Assembly (NCBI GenBank): GCA_027922465.2
Contig: BQMF02000046.1
Location: 124,001 to 188,000 of the forward strand
Length of the DNA: 64,000 bases
Direction: 5' to 3'
Source: Turritopsis dohrnii
Taxonomy: Eukaryota; Cnidaria; Hydrozoa; Anthoathecata; Oceaniidae
The notes beneath the pieces are model-generated. The model was not told the origin of the DNA, did no database searches, and saw nothing but the letters and a program-made list of their open reading frames with translations. A program made the translations under genes and the position numbers. The first letter of the stretch is position 1. Each line of letters starts with the position of its first letter. Shown here one piece after another: positions 56,213-64,000 of this stretch.

Positions 56213-56965
56213 TCATTTTCTGCAATTTTTCTTTTTCAATCTGATCTTGTGTTGACGAGCAAGGTCTTTAATGTTTGTCCAACTTCGACCCTCCAGTATC
56301 TTATTCCGCTCCAGAAGCTTTTGGCATTGTTGCTTACCAGGAAGAGTGTCTGATATGAGATGTTGATGAAAAGCTTTTAAAACTATTTTTGTCTCTGCAG
56401 CAGACCAAGGCTTCAGGCTTACCAATTTTAGCAATCAACATCCTGGTTTCCGCAACATCATCGTTGGTTTGTTCTACAAATAGTAGATAATAGCAAAGAT
56501 TTATATTTTTCCACTTTGAAAAAACCCTCATTTTGAATCAACAAAATTATTGCTAAAAAAACCTAATAGCTGTTGGATCATAAAACTTTATGATCATTAA
56601 TATATCATTAATAAAAAAGTCAACATTGTTTTGCAGCAAATTATAAATGGCGTAAATTACGAAAACGAGAATTGACTTTACGCAAATATGATGGCAACGA
56701 AGAGGACGATGTATAAAAAAAAAAAAATGTAAGTGACAAGATGTTGTTATTTATAAGAAATTTGCATTTTTAAAGAAAGTGTTTTTGCGTCTCCTGTTTA
56801 TAAGTCGTATTGCCGTCGTATTTACGTAAGATCCTCTTTGGTGACATCTATCTAGTTGATGCCTATTTTCATGAAGGAATGACTCACCATTCCCAAGGTT
56901 ATTCGCATCTCCTTGTTGTTCTTCCTCTTCGTTGTTATCGTTGTCTTCTTCAACAGATGGGATAT
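56213..56965 (-). pseudogene. TR-C C-terminal acidic exon and Myb/SANT-like domain
   Basis: Exon 56965-56888 (78 bases) encodes DIPSVEEDNDNNEEEEQQGD. The last exon 56473-56213 begins EQTNDDVAETRMLIAKIG, then a frame change leads into KPWSAAETKIVLKAFHQHLI and GRSWTNIKDLARQHKIRLKK before the stop. It is homologous to the last exons of TR-D and TR-B. The frame change near 56430 makes this copy defective. Confidence 0.68.
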
Positions 56966-57080
56966 CTAAATGAAAAATCGAATCTCATGAATTAAGACAA
57001 ATTTTGGCACTTTTGCTATACTTAAAACAATGCATAGATAATAAATAATTCTAGAAATCATAAACAAAAGGCCCACCTAC

Positions 57081-58895
57081 CATTCAGATTTATGTCATTC
57101 AATTTCTTTCCATGCAGATCTTTGCCTTTCCCGGAATCCACTGCCATCAAGAGCCTACTAACTTTGGCTAGCTCAACAGTGGATTCTTGCAACCGGTAAT
57201 ACTCCTTGTGTACATCTAGGTTATGGCCTAAATGGTTCGCTAACCATTCCAACTCGTTTCTTTCCAAATCTACAATCTGTGCAACGGTTGCCTTGTCGCC
57301 CTCTTTTTCCTCTTACATGTACAAGATCAAGCCTATAAATAAGTTATTTCATTTACGTAAAATAAAAATAAGGGGTTAACACAACACACTAGTATAATGG
57401 GAATTTTGAAAGTGGAAACACACTTTGTTCTTGCACCTGAATTTTGGAACAAGCAAAAGGGTGTGAAAATTTCATTTCTGTTCCTGTGTAACACTTAGGT
57501 CCTCAATGTGTGCCTTTGTTGTGATGTTTCAAAAGTTTTGCAGAAATAAAAACTTTTCATGATCAAAAATATATAGAATTAATGAACGGGGATCCTTATA
57601 AGAGCGGGGGATGTCGGGCTATTTTAAAAAAAAATCCAGCAGGGGTTATTTGGAACCTGCATAATAGAACACCCTTTTGTTTGCAATTTCCTCTTTCTTT
57701 CAATAATTGTAAATAGAAGTAATAATTACTGGTCAACTAGTTTTCTTTCAAGGGGAGTCAAACTGTCTAGGATGTCATCGTGAATTACTTTACCAGAATC
57801 CCCTCTTCCAACAAAGCGTTTCAACAGTAAGCTCGATACTTCGTTTCCCCTTCTTTTATTTAATACCGTCAACCGCGTAATGATTAATTCCGACAGTTCC
57901 CTCCATTTCTCAAGAGTTGGGCTTCTAAGCAACTCTGATGACATCAATGAAATTTGGCTGGTGCTGTATTTGCCTTTACCACTCAGAAGAAAAGAACCAT
58001 ACGTTTGGAGTAAAGGGTCCTTTTTCACAACTCCTTGAATCTCGTCTTTGTTCATTCCACGAAGAACAAATTCTTCCAACTCTATGCTTCCAATAACGTC
58101 AACCTACAGAAAATTCAGTAGCATTAGAACGTTTTCTAAAAGAGTACTTGGAAATATTGCTCAATGGGATCGGTTCCAGACAGCATGACATTTGTTATGT
58201 TAACAGCTGATTGCCAGTGAGCTTAAAACGCTTACTACATTTCTAACTTGAAATCTGACTGTAACAAAAACTAGTCATAAAATCAAGAATCTCATCCTCT
58301 TTCTTCAACTCATATTCAGGGAGAATCTTGTGGACGTTTATAGTAAAATTCGATGGAAATATTGTCAAATATATGTGTTTCAAACATTCTTCAAGTCAGG
58401 GAAAGAATTCATAGCTACAAATAAGAAGTACCCACACCTTGTTTGGATACAACAAAAGCTCCGACTGTCTAATAATGCTACCGTTTTCTTCATCATCACC
58501 CAAATCGCTGATATTTGCACACTTCTTGGTATGGCGCCTCAACTGTGGAGCATGCAAAAAACCATAACAAAATTTGCATGGTAAAAACTCTGATGCGGGT
58601 ACTTTAATGCCATTAGATGGCCAACGAAAAACAATCAATTCCCCACCAGTCTTCAAGGTTTTCACGTTATTGAAGAAATCTCCCTTAAGCCTTAGTTTTT
58701 TAAACCTTTCTTTTCTTTCAGCCCTGTTTTCCTTTTTATCTAAGGCTGATATATCTTTGATTTCTTTTTCATCCTTATGATGGTCCATTAGATGCCTTGC
58801 TATCTTGAGACACATTATCCCACAAAACAAGCATGAATGTTTCCGATTATAAATCCAGAAGCCTTCTTTAGTTTTCTTTGTGTCCGGAACAAAAA
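57081..58895 (-). pseudogene. TR-C zinc fingers and tyrosine recombinase with two internal deletions
   Basis: Exon 58895-58438 gives VPDTKKTKEGFWIYNRKH, the C2HH finger CLFCGIMCLKIARHLMDHH, LRLKGDFFNNVKTLKTGGEL and the C2HC finger CKFCYGFLHAPQLRRHTKKC. Exon 58103-57730 starts VDVIGSIELEEFVLRGMNKD but jumps from GKGKYSTSQIS straight to LMSSELLRSPTLEKWREL, losing about 160 residues present in TR-D, in frame. The exon from 57332 starts LDLVHVRGKRGRQ (first Arg) and then jumps to ATVAQIVDLERNELEWLANH, losing about 75-85 residues including the second catalytic Arg, and shifting frame. GHNLDVHKEYYRL with the Tyr remains. This copy cannot be an active recombinase. Confidence 0.78.
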
Positions 58896-59245
58896 CTAAA
58901 CGAAATAAAAATTAATTACTTATTAGTCGAAGTACGTTGACAAACTCATCCAAGTATAAGATTGATAAAATAGTATAGAACCTATTCTAAGCGTTATAAC
59001 CCAAAAGTCAGCACCTTCTTATATTTACAAATTTCAGCCTGACAGTTTCCAGTGCATTGCCTGTTTAACGCAGGCAATATTAGGTTAATATGTTGACAAA
59101 TCAACGAGTCAAAGAATCAAAAGCTCATTAATGATTAGTATAAGGCTAAATTGAAAGGTAACGATGCTACCATGGAAACTAATTTCATTAAGATGCAATG
59201 AATTCAGTTCTTTATACTTCAAAATCCCTTTACAATAAAATTTAC

Positions 59246-60397
59246 CATCGTCATCGTGATAATCTTCTTCTTCTTCCGAACCGTAAAATTCAAAAACCTC
59301 TGTTTTATCTTTTGCCTCGGGTTTCTTCTAAAAAATAAAAATGTTGTTCATTGTTTACATGTTACTACAATAAGTTGAATAGAGAATAGAAAAATCACAT
59401 ACCCTGTAGTCTCTTTTAGTTTGGAAGTTACTCAATGCTTACATTTTCAGAGGTATCTTCAGATTTGTTGTCCTCTTCTGTCTTTCCATCCCCTGCTACA
59501 CTGTTTTCTCCGTCACTTTCTTCAGAAGACGCTGTTTCATCGCTAGAAACAGGGCTATAATTAACAACATTATCATCGCTTACATCCTCCAGCTCATCAA
59601 CATCGTCTGCTTCCGATAATTCATCATCCTTAAGTTAATTAATAATCATATTAATCGCATTGAAATGAATTATTGCACGTAGTCACATGTTCGAAATATG
59701 ATTGACGTTGTTGCTTGTTGATTTGTATTCTCCCACTGTTTGTAATTTCAAATTTCCCGGGTTATGAGTAAGTAACAGTAAAGGTGGCTTTTATTTATAA
59801 GTTTCCAAAGAGTACGTGCCAACCCATTTTTGCCCATGATATGAGCACAGCTGAGGCGAGTTAACCTGCTTTATGAATGTGAGCCTCTCGGCAAGTAGGG
59901 AGCCAACGTGTTTTCAACCTACCTCTTATTCCCTCTAAGCCAGTCACTGCTTATGCTGCTATTAGAATTTAAGGATTTAACCCAAATTTCCCTTAACCAT
60001 GTAATTACTAGTACTAAGTTTTTATTAAGGATGGCCACTGAGATCACCTAGCTAAACTCATACTTACTTTATCGGTCATGATGATTTCTGGGAAATCTCC
60101 AAACAAGCCAGAATCGTTACGAATCGACTATAAATTGAAAGAAAATATATAAATCCTTTTCGTTTGTCGTTATATTTAGCTATGTTATTTCTCCATTTTT
60201 ATTTACCTCATCACAAAGTAATGAATGATCATGAATATCCTAAAAGTGAAGATAGCAGAACTACAGATTTAATTTCTGTCGGAGTAGAACATCCATTTTG
60301 GCTACATGATTTAAGAAACAAATTATTAGTAAAAGGTTACTTGAGGAGACGGTGGCACTTCGTTAATATTTTCATAATCCATTTCTTCACAACTGCC
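59246..60397 (-). pseudogene. TR-C acidic linker exons with the NDSGLxGDFP motif
   Basis: Four exons with GT-AG borders: 60397-60341 (57 bases, SCEEMDYENINEVPPSPQ), 60127-60068 (60 bases, SIRNDSGLFGDFPEIIMTDK), 59628-59443 (DDELSEADDVDELEDVSDDN and further Glu/Ser-rich sequence) and 59327-59246 (KKPEAKDKTEVFEFYGSEEE, then EEDYHDDD). The 60-base exon is the intact version of the exon that has a stop in TR-D. The linker separates the kinase from the zinc fingers, as in TR-D. Confidence 0.7.
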
Positions 60398-60609
60398 CTA
60401 TAAAGATTTCGCCTACATTAGCAAAAATTTAGGCTTTCCTGACTGTTAGAACCAGGTTTTGCTTTATCAGACTGTTTTAAAGGAAACTCATAATCAACAT
60501 GGAACCAACAACAAATATCAGATTTCATATTTTCAACTACTAACGGCATGATTAAGGGAACCTATACATTTTTCAAATAGTCCTTTCTATAGGAAGAGCT
60601 CTGAGGTTT

Positions 60610-60694
60610 GGTGCTAGTCTTTTGGTATAGTGCCCGCTACCTGTCAGGTCAGGTTCAATCCCCTGGCTGAGTCATGCCAGCGACAATAGCAGTT
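60610..60694 (+). mobile_element. Truncated SINE head
   Basis: Shares CTAGTCTTTTGGTATAGTGC, GGTTCAATCCC and GAGTCATGCCAGCGACAATA with the SINE at 19.69 kb. Only the tRNA-like head is left. It lies within the TR-C region, probably in an intron. Confidence 0.6.
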
Positions 60695-60890
60695 CCAATC
60701 AATTTTTAGATCGATGTTTAAGATCAAATGTTTCTCTCAAAAACTGAGTAAGAAAAAAAATTACATATTGAACGAGATAAAATTTGAAGTTTTGTTGGAC
60801 AACTATGTGCATAACATTCATGAGCGTCCTGTTATCACTGTTGGAAGAAGCCGTGTGAATCATGTGCAATAAAGGGAAAAGTATAGCTAC

Positions 60891-61938
60891 CATGGATTGC
60901 AATACACCTTCGTTTTTCGATTTGTCCCCTTGCTGCAAACAAAAAAAGACAAATTATTAACTATCAAAAAGAGACTGTCAAGATAAAATCCTGTGAAAAA
61001 TTGCTTTATTTTAGGAAAAACTGATGGAAACTCATCGTGACTGAACGACAGGATTTAGATTACAGTGCGTTTCTAACTCATGTAAAGAATACAAACTAAA
61101 GTTGTAGAACAGATCTTTTCTTACTGCAATTTTAAACATTCTTCAACCACGCTTGTTGCATTCAAAAACATATTGTCCTTATTTGAATGTCGTGGTATAG
61201 CAGGACGCCATTTTTTATTTCTAACAGCATCTAAATGTTGGATTGCATTATGCCCCACCTTAATAGGCTCATTCGGGAAGAACATTTGAAATGTCATGAT
61301 TCCATATGCGTACATATCAGACACATTTGATTGGTTGGTGGATGAAAAGCAGATGTCACTTGAAATTAATTCTGGCGCAAGATAAGATAAGGTAAAGACG
61401 GCTTCCTTCATTGTATCAGATGAACATGATGCCGATTGAAAAGTCTGATCTGAAATTTGATTGCCAACACTGATGTCGCTCATTTAAAAATCCACTTATC
61501 GTTATCGCTTTTTGTTAACACATTTGATGGCTTTAAATCTCCGGCGATTACTTCGTTTGTATGTAAATACTGCAGAGCACTGGATACATGGACCATGGCA
61601 GTATATTTATTTGTAAGCGGAAAGAGGGCAGATTGCATGTTTCGAACCACCACTTTCTCACCCATATCGTTAACTACAACTCCGCATAACTCTTGAATCA
61701 GTGATTTCTGTAATGTGTATGCGTATGTCTCTCCGATATGAGGGTGTTTTAACTTCATCAGCATTTCTCCAATTCTTGAAAAGCGCTTCCTGCTGATTGC
61801 TTGTGCATAACACAGTTTCAACTTTCTTATCGCCACTTCTTGGTTGGATATTCGCCCAATAAAAGCATTCGCAAACTGCCCCTCTCCAATTCTGTTCAAC
61901 ATTTCGTACTGGTTTTCTTCAATTTTTCCTCTTGGAAT
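60891..61938 (-). pseudogene. TR-C protein kinase-like domain, frameshifted
   Basis: The exon 61938-61125 begins IPRGKIEENQYEM after a GCAATAG acceptor and reads through Gly loop NRIGEGQFANAFIG, beta-3 EVAIRKLKL (Arg for Lys), LMKLKHPHIGETYAY, catalytic loop VIAGDLKPSNVL (HRD reads AGD), then loses one base at about 61483, where WIFK should continue as MSDIS (DFG reads DIS). The second frame gives YLAPELISS, VSDMYAYGIMTFQMFFPNEP and NKKWRPAIPRHSN. A candidate exon at 60932-60891 (QGDKSKNEGVLQSM) follows. Same order and same active-site changes as the TR-D kinase. Upstream sequence, where a SET part would be expected, is replaced by a Helitron fragment on the other strand. Confidence 0.78.
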
Positions 61939-62004
61939 CTATTGCACAAATTTAGAACTTATCAAAGCTGTACGTGAAGTTTTACTACTTAATCTGTATA
62001 ATAC

Positions 62005-62828
62005 CTGATTCAAGAATTCAGAGCAAGAATTCAGTACTTGGCTGTTACAACTTGGTAACGGTGAACTTCCAACCAAACAAAACGAACCTGCTAGAGGTTC
62101 CATCGAAATTCCTGATTGTTGTGTTGTTCCTAAAGATACTTCGATTATATCTGTTATGTTCGATGGACTGGAGCCTCACGAATATGCTACCACAGCCATT
62201 CTGACACCGACAAATGAGCAATCGTTGATCATTAATAATGAGGTGTTAGACAGACTGCCTGGAGATGTGGTTTGCTATTACAGTGCTGATGAAGTGGTGT
62301 GTGACGAAGAAGAAGAGCAGCAAAACTATCCGGTTGATTTTCTGAATAGTATTACACCATCCGGTATGCCTCCACATTGTTTGAAACTTAAAGTTGAGGC
62401 TATTATTATGCTTTTGAGGAATCTGAACATCAGGAAGGGTCTCTGCAATGGCACCCGCTTGATTGTTCGTAAATTGTCGCATAACTTTATTAAGGCTGAA
62501 GTTTTGACAGGGTCAGCAGTTGATTTTTATACCTAGAGTACAATTGTCACCATCCGACACAGGTATGCCTTTTGTATTGAAGCGCAGACAACTTCCTATT
62601 GGGTTGGCATACTCTTTTACTATTAGCAAAAGCCAAGGTCAAACGTTTGATAAAATTGGTTTGTTTTTGCAGGAACCGTGTTTTTCCCATGGACAGTTGC
62701 ATGTTGCCTGTTCAAGGGCAAAAGCATTTGGTAATGTTAAAATCAAAGTTGCCAGTACGGGTAAGCAAGGTTATATTAATGGAAAGATGTATACTCAAAA
62801 TTTTGTCTTTCCACAGGTGTTGCTGTGA
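62005..62828 (+). pseudogene. Helitron helicase C-terminal fragment
   Basis: Encodes the end of a Helitron PIF1-type helicase: EFSTWLLQLGNGELP, TTAILTPTNEQSLIINNEVL, LNSITPSGMPPHCLKLKVEA, NIRKGLCNGTRLIVRKL, then after a small deletion near 62515 continuing in another frame with FIPRVQLSPSDTGMPFVLKR, SFTISKSQGQTFDKIGLFL and FSHGQLHVACSRAKAFGNVK. It is homologous to the intact Helitron at 9.5-14.1 kb but clearly a different copy, and it keeps the C-terminus that the other lacks. It starts within 70 bases of the TR-C kinase exon, so it may have truncated TR-C. Confidence 0.85.
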
Positions 62829-63258
62829 ATGTTGTAATTGTCGTGGCCTATTCGGTTATATAACAAAATAGCATAAATACGTAGGTAGAGTAACAGTAAC
62901 AGTAGAGGCTACAGTTGATGTTTTTGTGGCTTCTTCTGTGCGTCAGCCACTGTTTGATGTTGTGGCTTATTATAAGTGTATCCTAAACATTTGGTGTGGC
63001 CACTGTTGAAATTGTTGTTATTTGGCAACTTTGTACCTAAATGAACAGTCAATATGTTTTGTTGTTTTTTTAGGTGGAGTACAAGTCCCATTGACTTACG
63101 TTCTCGCCGTGTACGCCGTTACCATGAATTGTTCCTGAAGCAAACTTTGTGAACAATTCAGGAACCAAAAGTCAGGGCATGCTCCATATTATCTCTCCAT
63201 GATTGTAACTTTTATTTTGTTTCATTTAGTGATATAAATAATAATTTGAAATTATAAT
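62829..63258. other. No gene seen
   Basis: AT-rich spacer between the Helitron fragment and the micro-exon gene. It may contain the promoter of the latter; no clear element was recognised. Confidence 0.4.
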
Positions 63259-64000
63259 ATGGGCGAACCAATGGATGTGTGTCGAGGTAACACATTAGTT
63301 TTTTTTTAACTTTCTCGGAAAGGCATTAAGATACTAACAACAAATTAATTTTATTTCAGTGTTAGAAGATGGCGTGATTAGTAAAGGTAAATGGTTCTAT
63401 TCAAATATAATCTTCTTTCATTTATACTACTTGGTCTATAATGATTCCTTTTGTTTTAAAGTAATTAGGATATTGAAAACAAATGAATTTCATTTCAGAG
63501 TTAGAAGAAGAATTGCTAGGGGAAAAAAGTAAAAATTCTTTTCGTATAACTTTTTTGTTTAATGATACTGTTGTAAGCATTTTTTTGTCATCTGCCAAAC
63601 CCAGTTATTTGGATTTCAATGAATTACATTTTAGTATGACTGCTTTTTTTGAAACAGAACATTCATTTTATCATTTTACCAATAAGTTGTTTTTCGTTTA
63701 TACTTTTTTTTCTAGAAAATACAGAAAGAAGTAAGGATTGTTATTGAAATAACTCTGCTTTCTCTTGGAGTTTATCATAACTACTTTTTAAACCTTTTTC
63801 TATTTAGATGCTTCTTCTACAGTAACAACAGTTACTTCTGATAGTAAAGGTCAATACACATTAATGTCTCCTTTCTATATGCAATAACTTTTATAACTTA
63901 TATAGTACTTAGTCAATGTTGTATTTGCACTTTCTGTATGCTGCCATTATAGCATCTTCTTTTCCTCTATTTGATGTAGATATCAGCAAAGAACTTAAAA
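63259..64000 (+). CDS. Micro-exon gene of phase-1 exons, running off the window end
   Basis: Six consecutive candidate exons with GT donors and AG acceptors share one frame: 63259-63286 (28 bases, MGEPMDVCR), 63360-63386 (27, LEDGVISK), 63499-63528 (30, ELEEELLGEK), 63716-63730 (15, NTER), 63809-63850 (42, ASSTVTTVTSDSK) and 63980 onwards (DISKELK). Every junction is phase 1 and each internal exon is a multiple of three, so exons could be skipped without breaking the frame. Introns are 70-190 bases. The peptide is acidic and of low complexity; I recognise no domain. No acceptor precedes the ATG, so this may be the true first exon. The style matches the small gene in A1 and A2, but the sequence does not. 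Confidence 0.5.

Overview
This window comes from an animal nuclear genome. It is AT-rich, genes are split by GT-AG introns (many under 300 bases), and mobile DNA fills most of the space. No bacterial features (operons, Shine-Dalgarno sites, CRISPR) are seen. The mix of PIF/Harbinger, Helitron, Helentron-type and CR1/jockey-like elements, a tRNA-derived SINE and a tyrosine-recombinase family suggests an aquatic invertebrate. A cnidarian is my best guess, but no host gene fixes the taxon.

Layout. 0-3 kb: an intact PIF/Harbinger transposase and its Myb-like partner, the partner broken by a 185-bp MITE. 3.3-5.9 kb: a decayed Helentron helicase plus endonuclease. 7-8 kb and, inverted, 24.1-25.6 kb: two copies of repeat family A, each carrying a small five-exon gene. 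9.5-14.1 kb: a nearly complete Helitron Rep/helicase. 16.3-21.8 kb (minus): tyrosine-recombinase gene TR-A, with SET-domain exons further upstream at 27-28.9 kb. 33.6-36.6 kb (plus): TR-B, the best preserved recombinase. 37.7-41.5 kb: three non-LTR reverse transcriptase remnants. 42.2-48.4 kb (plus): TR-D, encoding in order a SET fragment, a protein kinase-like domain, an acidic linker, two zinc fingers, a tyrosine recombinase and a Myb-like domain. 49.1-51.8 kb: two more family A elements. 56.2-61.9 kb (minus): TR-C, a second kinase-recombinase copy with large deletions. 62-62.8 kb: a Helitron helicase fragment. 63.26 kb to the end: a gene made of tiny phase-1 exons.

The most interesting content is the TR family. 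Three of the four main copies place chromatin or signalling domains (a KMT5A-like SET domain and/or a divergent kinase) upstream of a zinc-finger/tyrosine-recombinase/Myb core. An acidic linker holds a conserved 60-base exon encoding NDSGLxGDFP. The core could cut and rejoin DNA, the Myb and zinc fingers could bind target DNA, and the SET and kinase parts could act on chromatin or host factors; these roles are inferred. Apart from TR-B's recombinase exon, the copies carry stops, frameshifts or deletions, so this locus looks like a graveyard of an element family whose active members should lie elsewhere in the genome. The second notable item is the pair of micro-exon genes, with exons of 15-48 bases that all keep phase 1.
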